Positions 1-8,853 of a stretch of 64,000 nt of DNA are shown one piece after another. Origin of the DNA: Streptomyces sp. SJL17-4. Its GTDB lineage: Bacteria > Actinomycetota > Actinomycetes > Streptomycetales > Streptomycetaceae. The translations under genes and the position numbers were made by a program. Location: NCBI RefSeq assembly GCF_036826855.1, contig NZ_CP104578.1:930001-994000 (forward strand). The letters are read 5' to 3'. Under the pieces are notes generated by a model. That model did no database searches. It was not told the DNA's origin and saw nothing but the letters and a program-made list of their open reading frames with translations. Within the stretch, counting starts at the first letter, position 1. The number at the start of each line of letters is the position of its first letter.

Positions 1-1
1 C

Positions 2-1501
2 CTTCACCCTTCGCCCGCGGGGCATACCGAGATCCCGGTCCCCGATGTCTTCACGCTGTACGACCGTGACCTGAACCCGCTGCCCGACGGCGCGGTTCCC
101 GGCCTCCTCGACGACCCGGAGTTCGTACGGGAGTTCACCGCCCTGCACCGCTACTTCCGGGGCACGCGCCTGCTGCGGATCCGCCGTCTGGAGGGTCGTC
201 TCCTCGCCGTCTTCCGGACCGGGGAACAGGCCGACGACCTCCGCGTCCTGCGCTGGTCCGTAGGGCCGTCGGGCGAGACTCGGTTCCTCGACGCCCAGGG
301 TGAGCGCGACCACGTCTTCCCTTCCTCCCACGACGTCGACTGGATCGAGACGACCCGCGACGACCACGTCCTGGGCCGCCACCCGCACGTCTCGCTCGAC
401 AGCCGCCTGTTCGTCTCCACGGTCGGCGGAGCGTTGACGGTGAAGACGGAGAACGACATCGAGACCGGCGAAGGCATCCACACCGAGCCGGTCGACGAGC
501 CCCTGCAGTCCCTGGCCGACGCGGAGGTCGCGTACGCGACGGTCGGCGCCCTGATCCTGGTGCGCGTCCGCCCGTACAAGGAGGAGACCCGGAGGTATCT
601 CGTCTTCAACACCCTGACCGGGACCGTCGTCAGGCTCGACGGCATCGGACAGGCGTGTCTGCGGCTGCCCGAGGACGAGGGGATCGTGTTTCCCGGCGGC
701 TACTGCCTCGCCTCCGGCACGGTGAAGACCTTCGACACCCGAGGCACGGGCTCGGCGGGGTCGGTGTTCGAGCGGGCGATCCGGTCACCCAACGGCGAGG
801 ACATCCTCTTCGTCTTCCACGACCAGGAGGCCGGACGTACCCTCCTCCTCCCCTACAACCTGATCCGCAAGGAGATCGCCAACCCGGTCTCCTGCCGCGG
901 CTACGCGCTCCTCGACGACGGGACGATCGTCGTCCTGCGTCCCGAGGACGGTGAGCCCGGACGGGTCCACCCGGTGCAGATCTGGCGGAGCCCGTACGTC
1001 TCCGACACCCACGCCACAGCCGTGGGGAACGGTCCGCTGGCCCGCATCGGCAACGCGGACCTCGTCCGAGGGATCGCCGACTGCCTGTCGATCGCCCGTC
1101 AGGCCACAGCGCTGACGCCCGCGGGCGGGGTGTACGAGGCGCTCGTCACCGCCTGCGTGCGCGCGGCCGACCTCCACCACTGGCTGGGAGAGCCGGAAGC
1201 CGGAGACCTGCGCGCTCCGCTGACCGAACTGCGGGCCACCGCCGCGCAGGTCCTCGACGAGTTCGAGACCGTCACGGCCCTCACCCGGCAGGCCGCCGAG
1301 GCACTCGCGGAGTCCGCCCAGAAGATCAGCAGACTCGTCCGGCGCGTCCGGGGCGAGGCGCCCGCAACGGCCGAGGAGTGGATCTCCCGGATCACCGAAC
1401 TCCGCCAGGCACAAGGCCACCTGCTGACCCTCGCTGGTCCGAGGTCACCACCGCCTACCTGCGCACCCAGGCACTCGGTGGCTCCGGAGACGATCCGCTG
1501 A
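2..1501 (+). pseudogene. 3'-truncated DNA-repair-ATPase-like protein (5' end outside window)
   Basis: The frame is open from the first bases of the window, so the gene starts upstream. Residues resemble the C-terminal half of the very large (about 1600 aa) Streptomyces proteins annotated as DNA repair ATPases: beta-rich repeats followed by a helical part ending in ISRITELRQAQGHLLTL. In those proteins a long coiled-coil/AAA segment follows. Here, just after LLTL (about 1434), the reading changes to a short Pro-rich nonsense tail and stops at 1501. A sharp loss of family-like sequence at one point suggests a deletion or recombination junction. The family call is from memory and moderately sure; the truncation is inferred. 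Confidence 0.5.
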
Positions 1502-1644
1502 GCAGGGCGGTCGCCGCCCTCGGTCTCCTCGCCGACCGCATCACGGCCGTGGAAGCGGCGATCACCCGGGCGACGGACCCGCGTCATCTGCTCGCCCGTC
1601 CGGTAGGAAGGCACGCGGCAGGACCGGCAGAAGCTTCCGGCTAG
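1435..1644 (+). pseudogene. Unrecognised gene remnant abutting the truncated ATPase
   Basis: In the +1 frame, downstream of the point where the ATPase-like frame degenerates, a helical stretch (WSEVTTAYLRTQALGG, then LADRITAVEAAITRATDP) reads with normal Streptomyces codon use to a TAG at 1642. It has no start of its own with a ribosome site. It looks like the 3' end of a second gene joined to the ATPase fragment. I do not recognise the family. Confidence 0.35.
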
Positions 1645-2882
1645 GCGGCGTGAGGTGCCTGCTGCTCCATGCGTTGCTGCATGTGTCCGAAGAACTCCTC
1701 CGGCCGCGTCACGCCGGCCGTCACGCGGGCGAACTCGTCTTGTGCCGAATGGCTCCGGGACACGGCCAAGAGGAGTTCCTGCATCTCGGGTGGTGGTGGT
1801 TCCAGCGTCGCGAAGTCTGCCGTGAACTCGTACATGCTCATGACTCCGGAGTCCCTGGTCTCCTGGCTGTCACGCATTGCTTCGTCGAAAGGCCGGCGGC
1901 CGGCGAGTACGTCGTCGAGCGCTGCGGTGCACCGCTCCGCGTCCCGGAAGGCGTCCTGGATGCCCTGGGCGGTGATGGGGTCCTTCAGATACCCGGCGTC
2001 TCCGACGAGGATCCAGCCGGGTCCGTAAGGTGTGCGGAAGTAGTTGGGGATGGCCATGCCGACGAACCGCTCGGCCCGGGTGGCCTTCGAGACCCGTTCG
2101 GCGAAGGCCGGTGCGCGGGCCAGTGTGGCGTGGTAGTTGCCTTCGATGTCGCTGCGGTTGGCCTCGAAGTCGCGCATGGGCCAGGCGGAGATGACCATCG
2201 TCAGGTCGTCGTTGGTGGGCCATGCGGCGAAGGCGCGGTCTTCACGGTCGAACGCCTCGAACTGCCCGTACATCGGCAGGCCGGCCCAGTAGGTGTAGTA
2301 GTACGCGTTGATCTTCGGCTTCTCCGCGTAGGCCGTGGCGGCCGTCGCCTTCGCGACGGTCGAGTGGAGTCCGTCGGCGCCGACGACGATCCGTGCGTGG
2401 TCGGTCGAGGTCGTACCGTCCTTGCCGTGCCCCTTGATTCCGGTGACCGTCCCGCCGTCGAACAGGATCTCCTCGACGGTGAACCCCTCTCGGACCTCGG
2501 CGCCCGACTCCGCTGCGGCGTCGACCAGGATCTTGTCCAGGACCGTGCGGCGCGGGGCGTAGGAGACGTCGAAGCCCTCCCCGGCAGGGGACCCGGCGAT
2601 GACGAAGGGGCCCAGGTCGAACGCGTACATGTCGATGGCGGGGCAGCCCGTGCCGATCACCTGGTCCAGCAGTCCCCAGCGTTGGAGCGCGGCCAGGCCG
2701 GGCGGATGGATCAGATGGGTGGAGATCGTGTCGCTCGGGAACGTCGCCCGGTCGACGAGCAGGACCCGGTGACCGAGGCGGGCCAGAAGCATGGCGGTCG
2801 GGGCCCCCGCACACCGTGCGCCGACGACGATCACGTCGTAACCCTGGGTTCCTGCACCGGACACGCCGGCCGTGCTGGTCAT
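1641..2882 (-). CDS. FAD-dependent oxidoreductase (geranylgeranyl-reductase/halogenase-like fold)
   Basis: The N-terminus carries a Rossmann motif YDVIVVGARCAGAPTAMLLA (about residues 15-35) and a GDAGYLKDPITAQGIQDA motif near residue 290, the second FAD-binding signature of class A flavoprotein monooxygenases and geranylgeranyl reductases. The start at 2882 (ATG) is preferred over a GTG at 2906 because GGTGAGG lies a few bases upstream of it. At 413 aa it is full length. It probably acts on a small organic substrate in the cytoplasm; the substrate is unknown. It stands alone, with no co-directional partner. Confidence 0.8.
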   Translation of the reverse strand: MTSTAGVSGAGTQGYDVIVVGARCAGAPTAMLLARLGHRVLLVDRATFPSDTISTHLIHPPGLAALQRWGLLDQVIGTGCPAIDMYAFDLGPFVIAGSPAGEGFDVSYAPRRTVLDKILVDAAAESGAEVREGFTVEEILFDGGTVTGIKGHGKDGTTSTDHARIVVGADGLHSTVAKATAATAYAEKPKINAYYYTYWAGLPMYGQFEAFDREDRAFAAWPTNDDLTMVISAWPMRDFEANRSDIEGNYHATLARAPAFAERVSKATRAERFVGMAIPNYFRTPYGPGWILVGDAGYLKDPITAQGIQDAFRDAERCTAALDDVLAGRRPFDEAMRDSQETRDSGVMSMYEFTADFATLEPPPPEMQELLLAVSRSHSAQDEFARVTAGVTRPEEFFGHMQQRMEQQAPHAA

Positions 2883-2906
2883 GGACCTCACCTGCCGATC
2901 GAGCAC

Positions 2907-3425
2907 ACCGCTCGAAGGACCGTATGCGGGCAGACGGGGTGTCTGTCGCAGGCGCGGTGCGTCACTTCCACGCTAGACCAGGCTCGCGCGCCGTTCCCGT
3001 CGAGCCGTGTACGGCTGCCTGCAGCCGACCCTGGGGAACAGGGGTGTCACGTCCTCAAGCTCCTGGCTTGCGGAGAGAAGTGCACCGCGCCACCCCTCTC
3101 CGCGCCGCAGCAGGGCCAGCGAGGTGACCTACCCCGGCCTCGACACGGACTACGGCGCGGACACCGACCAGGAGCCGGTGAAGACCACCGTCTGGCCGTG
3201 TCCCCCGGCGGCCCGGCTCCCGAAGGGCCCTGCCCCCACCTCGCGCCGTGGTGGGGCAGGGCCCCTCACCCTGTTCCAGCAGACGAGAGAGGCCCTGGCG
3301 AGACCCCCGAGTGCCCGATAGGGTGTAAAGAACGCATCAAGATCTGATGCTGGTGTGCCGGGAAGTCTGGTCGGCGTCCGAGGGGCCTGTGTGCCCATCC
3401 GTCGACGTGCCCCGGAGGCCGCTCC
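2907..3425. other. Intergenic stretch with no intact gene
   Basis: About 520 bases between the flavoprotein and the nhaA fragment. It holds the flavoprotein promoter region and, around 3117-3210 on the plus strand, a stretch with coding-like codons (TYPGLDTDYGADTDQEP) but no start, possibly the tail of a lost gene. A strong hairpin lies at 3225-3264. Nothing else was recognised. Confidence 0.5.
3225..3264 (+). terminator. Hairpin terminator
   Basis: GGGCCCTGCCCCCACC (3225-3240) pairs with GGTGGGGCAGGGCCC (3250-3264) with one bulged C and a 9-nt loop. No T-tract follows, as is usual in Streptomyces. It would end transcription entering from the decayed region on the left. Confidence 0.6.
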
Positions 3426-4058
3426 CCCGTCCCGCTCGGAATCGCCGTCTGGGCGCTGATGTACAACTCCGGCGTCCACGCCACCGTCGCGGGCGTCGCC
3501 ATGGGCCTCATCCTGCGCACCACCCGCGACAAGGGAGAGGCACGGTCCCCGGCCGGCCGCGTCTCCCACCTCGTACACCCCTTCTCCGCCGGTGTCGCCG
3601 TGCCCCTCTTCGCACTCTTCGCGGCCGGCGTGAGCGTGTCCGGGAAGGCCCTCGCTCAGGTCTTCACGGACCCCGAGCCGCTGGCGGTCTTCGTCGGCCT
3701 GGTCGCCGGCAAGATCCTCGGGGTCTTCCTCGGCACCTACCTGGCCGCCCGCTTCACCCGAGCCCAGCTCAACCCTGATCTCGCCTGGGCCGACGTCCTC
3801 GGCCTCGCGGTCCTCGCCGGCATAGGCTTCACCGTCGCCCTGCTGCTCGGCGAACTCTCCTTCACCGACCCCGGCCTCATCGAACACGTGAAGGCCGCCG
3901 TCCTCCTCGGCTCCCTGGCCGCCGCGGCTCTCGCCGCGATCCTGCTCCGTCGCCGCAACCGCGTCTACAAGCGCCTTTACGAGGAAGAGGAACGCGACGA
4001 GGACGCCGACGGCCTCCCCGACATCTACCAGACCGAGACCACGAACGGCGGCCGGTGA
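3426..4058 (+). pseudogene. nhaA: 3' fragment of Na+/H+ antiporter NhaA
   Basis: From PLGIAVWALMYNSGVHATVAGV onward the sequence matches the C-terminal half of NhaA: the SGVHATVAG signature, transmembrane segments (VAVPLFALFAAGVSV, GLVAGKILGVFLGTYL, VLAGIGFTVALLLGELSF) and a charged tail (YEEEERDEDADG). NhaA is normally about 400 aa; here the first half, with the N-terminal helices and the catalytic Asp pair, is missing. Bases before 3426 do not encode it. An in-frame ATG at 3459 would give about 199 aa, but no good ribosome site precedes it. I infer a 5'-deleted pseudogene. Confidence 0.75.
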
Positions 4059-4324
4059 CTCTCCAAGGCGTGATCCCCGCGATTCTCGGCACGGCCGTCG
4101 TCCTGGCCATCCTGGCCATCCGTACCGCCCTGAAAGAGATGCGCGAACCGGGGAGCGCGCAGCACGAGTGGACGTTCCTCCACGACCGGCACTCCCTGAC
4201 CGTGGCACTCGCATCGGCTACGGGACTCGGCGCGCTCGCCTGGACGCTCACGGGCCCGGCAGCCGTCCCCTGGGCCGTTCTCGCCGGCCTTCTGGTGGGC
4301 CGGGTCTTCAGCTGGAGAAAGTGA
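4055..4324 (+). CDS. Small membrane protein, hypothetical
   Basis: An 89-aa protein with a GTG start overlapping the nhaA-fragment stop by four bases. It has two hydrophobic segments (about residues 7-22, VIPAILGTAVVLAILA, and 50-82) and ends in a short basic tail. The overlap shows it was once translationally coupled to nhaA. No family was recognised. With nhaA truncated it may no longer be expressed. Confidence 0.5.
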   Translation: MTLQGVIPAILGTAVVLAILAIRTALKEMREPGSAQHEWTFLHDRHSLTVALASATGLGALAWTLTGPAAVPWAVLAGLLVGRVFSWRK

Positions 4325-4998
4325 CACGTCGAGTTTCATGCCCTGTGGCTCGTGCTGTGCACGGCGGTCCTCGTCCCCTCGGCCTGGTCGTCCTCAGAGG
4401 GTGGTCGCCGCGCCGGTCACCCGCCACGAGCGCACACGCCACGCAGGCGCGCGAAACCAACCGGCCCACGCGGCGACCCCGACGGCAGCCTGCTGCGGCG
4501 TGGTCACCTCTGGGTTCCCTTAACACTCGCCGTCGGCGCTCAATCGCCGGACGGGCGCCCCCGGCCCGGCACCTGGGCCGCCCTCGCAGCCTCGGCCTCG
4601 GCCTTCGCGTCACTCACCACAGCGTCGGTCCGCTTCGCGACCTCATCAGCCGCCGCGGCAGCGTCGAGCGAAAACGGCGAGCCTGCCTCGAGCTCCGGAG
4701 CCCCGCCTTCGTCCGACGCGCCGTCGGCATCGGTAGTGGTTGCTTCCTCCGGTTGCACGGATGCGAGAAGGCCCATCTTGCGGCTGCTCGGCGACGGCGG
4801 CGACACCAGTAGTACGGCCACCGGCTGCGTGATGGCAGCCGCCGATTTCGAGGTGCTGGACCGGGGAACCGGATCGCGGTCGGCCCGGCGGCGACCTCCG
4901 TCACCTGGCCGGGCGTGGCCGGTGCCGAGATGGACGCCTCGCTGCCGCACCGCGGCGGTAGGGCGACCGGACAGGCGCCGGACGGGCAGAAGTCCGGG
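4325..4998. other. Gene-poor gap, degenerate coding traces
   Basis: About 670 bases without a convincing gene. A minus-strand frame at 4540-4950 gives an Ala/Glu-rich stretch (DEVAKRTDAVVSDAKAEAEAA), but it has no ribosome site and an improbable N-terminus, so it is at best a remnant. The motif TCAATCGCCGGACGGG at about 4540-4555 is a type I recall as recurring between Streptomyces genes. Confidence 0.4.
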
Positions 4999-6498
4999 TC
5001 AGGTGAGTCTCAGCGACTGCTCCACGTGCCGGCGCCCCCGGGTGTCGAGGGGCTTCATCACGCAGAGGCGGATGCCGCCGGCCCGCGTGGTCGATACCCA
5101 GAGCCCGGATTCCCGAAGGCGCGCGGACCAGGCCCGTGCGTCGCCCGGTGCGCCGGGGGTGAGATTCAGGACCGCCAGGTCGGGTGCGTACGGGCTCGTC
5201 GGTCCCGGCGCGACCGTCCCGAGCGGGACGGTGAACGCCTCGTGCAGGTGGCGCGCGGTGTCCAGGCAGCCGGCGAGCAGCGTTCCGTACCCGCCGGTGT
5301 GCAGTCCGCCGAGCCGGTGGGCGGCCCACACGGCCGCTGCGGCCGCCCCTGGGCGGGCGCCTTCGAGGGTGTACGGGGCGAAGGGGAGCCCGCCGTCCGG
5401 CCGCGGCTCGCCGAAGCAGCCGTCGCGGGCGGCCACGACGGCGAGGGCTCGCCGGTCCCGGACGACCAACGCCCCGGCCGGGTAGGGCGCCTGACCGCAC
5501 TTGTGCGGGTCCACGGTCACCGAATCGGCGTACGGCAACGCCCGGAGGGCCGAGGCCACCTCGGGCTTCAGCGTCGGCGCGTCCGTGTCCTCCACGTCGA
5601 GAACCGTGCGGAAGTAGCCCCCGTACGCAGCGTCGACGTGGATGGGGAACCCCGCCCCGAACCGGCGCTCGCACGCGGTGCGGAGCTGGAGGACACCCGC
5701 CAGGTCGTCGACGGCTCCCTCCGTCGTCGTGCCGACCGTGCAGACCACGGCGGCGATGGGCCGTCCGGCCACGATGAGCCGCTCGACCCGGGCCCGGAGG
5801 TCGGCGAGGTCCATGCGGTGGTTCCGGTCGACGCCGACCGGCTCGACGCGGTCTTCGGCGAAGCCCAGCAGGTCGGCGGCCTTGGTCCACGCGTAGTGTG
5901 CGGTGCGGCCGACGAGGAGTGCCGCGTCCCCGACAGGCGCACGGAGCCGTCGTACCTCGTCCAGTGCGTCTCGCGCCGCCAGCCGCTCGACGAGGTCCAG
6001 AAGGAACGGCACCGGAAGGTTGGCCAGACGGGCGGGGGACACGTCCGCGAGGACGTCACGGCCCGCCGGGTGGCGTGCGGCGGCGGGCGCGAGCGCGGTC
6101 AGGTTGCGGGCGATCCACAGCGCCTCGTACCCGGCGGCGTGCGCCCCCGAGCACAGATGGGCCCAGCCGGTGCCCGGCGCGTGCCCCACCAGCCGACACA
6201 GGTCGTCCGCGACCTCGTACTCCAGCTCGGTGGTCACGGGTGAGGTCTCGGGCGCGATGTTGTTGGGGTTGTAGAGCAAGGCGCACAGATAGGCGAGCGT
6301 GACGGCTACCGGGGTGTCCCCCGTCATATGAGCGAGATAGCCCGGCGCGGGCCAGGGCGTCGACCGCTCGGCCATGCGGCGGGAGAGTGTCCGCAGCAGC
6401 CCCCTTGCCTCCGCGTCGGTGTGGACGGGGGCGCCGCCGCTGGACCGGCGCCAGCGCAGGTAGTCCCGGACCAGCTCGCCCGCGATCCGTTCCGTCAC
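4999..6498 (-). CDS. PLP-dependent group II-type decarboxylase
   Basis: A 499-aa protein with the fold of aromatic-amino-acid/glutamate decarboxylases. HVDAAYGGYF (about residue 287) supplies the Asp that contacts the PLP pyridine nitrogen, and VDPHKCGQAPYPAGALV (about residue 332) supplies the Schiff-base Lys. An N-terminal HMTGDTPVAVTLAYLCALLYNPNN motif matches the substrate-side helix of the family. It should decarboxylate, or alternatively cleave, an amino acid. It is the last gene of a three-gene operon; its ATG overlaps the upstream stop (ATGA), implying translational coupling. The substrate cannot be read from sequence. Confidence 0.82.
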   Translation of the reverse strand: MTERIAGELVRDYLRWRRSSGGAPVHTDAEARGLLRTLSRRMAERSTPWPAPGYLAHMTGDTPVAVTLAYLCALLYNPNNIAPETSPVTTELEYEVADDLCRLVGHAPGTGWAHLCSGAHAAGYEALWIARNLTALAPAAARHPAGRDVLADVSPARLANLPVPFLLDLVERLAARDALDEVRRLRAPVGDAALLVGRTAHYAWTKAADLLGFAEDRVEPVGVDRNHRMDLADLRARVERLIVAGRPIAAVVCTVGTTTEGAVDDLAGVLQLRTACERRFGAGFPIHVDAAYGGYFRTVLDVEDTDAPTLKPEVASALRALPYADSVTVDPHKCGQAPYPAGALVVRDRRALAVVAARDGCFGEPRPDGGLPFAPYTLEGARPGAAAAAVWAAHRLGGLHTGGYGTLLAGCLDTARHLHEAFTVPLGTVAPGPTSPYAPDLAVLNLTPGAPGDARAWSARLRESGLWVSTTRAGGIRLCVMKPLDTRGRRHVEQSLRLT

Positions 6499-7607
6499 CG
6501 CAGGATGTGGGCGGCGATGCGGTCGTGCGCCAACTCCAGCTGGTCCCAGGCTCGTTCGCAGACTCGCATCAGCTCAGGAAACTCTTCGGCCGACAGCGTA
6601 CGCAGGTGATCGCGGCCGAGGGCGCTGTGGTCCTCGTCCACGGCGGCGTGCAGGTCGAAGTAGGAGTCCTCGGGGTTCCCGGCGTGGGGGAACGCGACGC
6701 GCGTGCGGTTGCCGAAGATCTCGCAGCTGGACTCCACGACCAGGTGGACGATGACAATCCTGGCCGCTTCGCCCGAGCCGAGCATCTGGCTGACGAACCA
6801 GTTCCCTGCCGCCTCCAGGATCGGGTCGTACACCTCCTCCGTGACGCCGTGGCGCTCGCGCAGCAGGACGTCGTGCCCGAACTCCTCGCGCAGGTGTCCG
6901 GCGTAGCGCTCGATCAGCCGTGGGTCGGTGCAGAAGGCCTGGCGTGCGTAGAGCATGCGCTGGAAGGCGCGGGACCAGACGTAGAGGGCGGAGAGGAATC
7001 GAGCCCGGGCGGCGGGGTCGCGTGCGACGGTACCGTCGTCGAAGGGCTCGAAGAGCCGGTGGGAGGAGTAGTGGCGCAGCCGTTCGGAGTTGAGTCGTTC
7101 CAGCTCCTCGTACCCCGTCGACAGCTGCTCTGTCCCCGCGAAGCGGACCCGGGCGTGCCGCTCGTCCTCGTACAGCCCCGCTCCCTCGAACTGTACGGAC
7201 AGCCCGTGGAAGACCTCTCCCGGCCCGGTCTCGAACCCGTGCCGGGAGCCCGCCGGTACGCAGACGGTGTCGCCTTCCCGCAGGAGTTGCTCCTGGTCGC
7301 CGATCAGACGGACGCTGCCTCGGCAGACCAGGATCATCGATGCGGCGGGGTGTTCGTGGACGTCGAGCCGCTCCCCGTCGTGCAGGCGCACCCAGGCGAG
7401 GGAGTACCGGCCGTACTCGGGAAGGAACCGGGCCAGTGCCTCATGCCGCCGGAAGTCCCGCTGCTCCCCCAGGAGATGGCGCTCGCCTGCGACGTCGACG
7501 GACGTGATGGCCCGGATGTCCGAGCGGGCGACGGTGAAGGGCTCGAGGGGCTCCTGCGACGAGCGTGGCAGCGCGTGGGTACGGGGCAGGGAGAGCTGGT
7601 CGGTCAT
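6495..7607 (-). CDS. Cupin + heme-oxygenase-like diiron oxygenase fusion
   Basis: Two domains. Residues about 30-150 form a cupin with metal-ligand-like histidines (LDVHEHPAASMILVCRG and a later PAGSRHGF). Residues about 180-370 form a helical domain of the heme-oxygenase-like diiron oxidase (HDO) superfamily: HLREEFGHD near residue 236, VVESSCEIF near 290 and VDEDHSALGRDH near 322 fit the scattered Glu/His/Asp iron ligands. HDOs hydroxylate, desaturate or fragment amino- or fatty-acid substrates; SznF carries the same two domains with the cupin at the C-terminus. The ATG at 7607 has GAAGGA upstream. An ATG at 7643 overlapping the upstream stop (ATGA) is the alternative start. Confidence 0.75.
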   Translation of the reverse strand: MTDQLSLPRTHALPRSSQEPLEPFTVARSDIRAITSVDVAGERHLLGEQRDFRRHEALARFLPEYGRYSLAWVRLHDGERLDVHEHPAASMILVCRGSVRLIGDQEQLLREGDTVCVPAGSRHGFETGPGEVFHGLSVQFEGAGLYEDERHARVRFAGTEQLSTGYEELERLNSERLRHYSSHRLFEPFDDGTVARDPAARARFLSALYVWSRAFQRMLYARQAFCTDPRLIERYAGHLREEFGHDVLLRERHGVTEEVYDPILEAAGNWFVSQMLGSGEAARIVIVHLVVESSCEIFGNRTRVAFPHAGNPEDSYFDLHAAVDEDHSALGRDHLRTLSAEEFPELMRVCERAWDQLELAHDRIAAHILR

Positions 7608-7639
7608 GGTGTCCTTCGCTTCTGATGCGGTGGGATATC

Positions 7640-8713
7640 TCATGAGGCGGGATGCGGGAGCGCGGCGAGCGCGGCGAGCGTGCGGCGGTTCTCGTCCGGG
7701 CGGCCGACCGAGATCCGTACGTGCTCACGCAGACCGTCCGGTTCGACGACGGCTGCGAGCCGGGCGCGGGCCAGTTCGGCGGCCACGCGGGCGGTGTCCG
7801 TGACGTGGACGGTGACGAATCCGGCGTCGGCCGCGACGTGCCGGACGAACGGCGACCGCGTCAGAGCGGCTGCCAGTCGATCGCGCTCGGCGACGAAGAG
7901 CGAGATACTGCGGCCCAGTTCGGCAGGGCGGGACAGCTCGGCGAGGGCACGGTCGGCGACCTCGCAGGGCACGGGGAAGGGCGCCTGCGCACGGCGCAGC
8001 GCGGTGACGGCCGTCGGATCGCCGAGGATCGCGCCGAGCCGCAGGCCGGCCATGCCGAATCCCTTGGAAAGGGAGCGCAGTACGAGGAGCCGGGGGTGAG
8101 CGGCGATGCGATGCCGGTGCGAGGGCCCGGGCGCCACCTCCGCGTACGTCTCGTCGATGACGACAAGACCGGGAAAGCCGTCGAGAAGCGCGGCGACGTC
8201 GCTCCCGTTCAGCCGAGCACCGGTCGGATTGCCGGGGTCGCACAGGAGGATGCCCTTGATGGGCAGGCGCATCAGGCTCTCCACGTCGAGCCGGTCGTAG
8301 CGGGGGCCGCGTAGCGGCACGCGGTGGCAGGGCAGGCCGTGCAGGGCCGAGAGCCTGTCGAAGAAGCCGAAAACCGGTGGCGTCGTCGCCACGGCGTCGG
8401 CGCCGGGTTCGAAGAAGGTGCGCAGGACCAGTTCCAGGGCGTCGACCGCGCCCCGGGTGAGGACGGCGTGCCCGGGCCCCTGCGCGCCGGGGCGTCCGTC
8501 GGGTGAGGGGTCGAGGCGGTCGAGGGCGGCGAGGTAGGCGGTGACCAGAGGGGCGAGGCCGGTGTCGGGATAGCGGAGGCAGTCGCCGCCGAAGGTGTTC
8601 TCGTTGAAGCGGAGGTTCACCTCGCCGCGATGCTCCGGTCGGGGCGAGAAGGGGCCGGCAGGCGGCAGGGCTCGGACGACCGGCCGTACGAGCTCACCGA
8701 TGTCAGCGCACAA
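7640..8713 (-). CDS. Class I/II aminotransferase (histidinol-phosphate-aminotransferase-like)
   Basis: A 357-aa fold-type I PLP enzyme: CDPGNPTGARL (about residue 163), VIDETYAEVAPG (about 192) and LRSLSKGFGMAGLRLG, whose Lys (about 219) is the PLP anchor. RFNENTFGGD near the N-terminus is the substrate/PLP-phosphate region typical of HisC-like enzymes. It is the first gene of an operon with the diiron oxygenase and the decarboxylase. No his biosynthesis genes are nearby, so a role in a dedicated amino-acid-derived pathway is more likely than histidine synthesis. A hairpin at 8775-8807 separates it from the EF-hand gene upstream. Confidence 0.8.
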   Translation of the reverse strand: MCADIGELVRPVVRALPPAGPFSPRPEHRGEVNLRFNENTFGGDCLRYPDTGLAPLVTAYLAALDRLDPSPDGRPGAQGPGHAVLTRGAVDALELVLRTFFEPGADAVATTPPVFGFFDRLSALHGLPCHRVPLRGPRYDRLDVESLMRLPIKGILLCDPGNPTGARLNGSDVAALLDGFPGLVVIDETYAEVAPGPSHRHRIAAHPRLLVLRSLSKGFGMAGLRLGAILGDPTAVTALRRAQAPFPVPCEVADRALAELSRPAELGRSISLFVAERDRLAAALTRSPFVRHVAADAGFVTVHVTDTARVAAELARARLAAVVEPDGLREHVRISVGRPDENRRTLAALAALPHPAS

Positions 8714-8774
8714 GGGGGGTCTCTCTCCTGGTTCCTGGCCGCGGGTGCCCCACTCGGGAGGGCTTCTGGATCCG

Positions 8775-8807
8775 GAGAGCCGGACGGCGGCCGTCCGCCC
8801 GGCTCTC
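8775..8807 (-). terminator. Hairpin between EF-hand gene and aminotransferase operon
   Basis: GAGAGCCGG (8775-8783) pairs with CCGGCTCTC (8799-8807), with a further GACGG/CCGTC pairing inside. It lies just after the EF-hand stop on the minus strand, so the biosynthetic operon should have its own promoter in the remaining 60 or so bases. Confidence 0.55.
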
Positions 8808-8853
8808 TCCGTGGCGTGCTCCGGGCTTCGTCACCCGATGGCCCGCCGCTGGA

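Noticed and set aside
4540..4950. 136-aa minus-strand ORF with an Ala/Glu-rich end
   Set aside because: No ribosome site, an implausible Arg/Pro N-terminus and weak codon bias; likely non-coding or a remnant.
7640..8713. HisC for histidine biosynthesis
   Set aside because: No his genes nearby, and it is coupled to an oxygenase and a decarboxylase; a specialised pathway is more likely.
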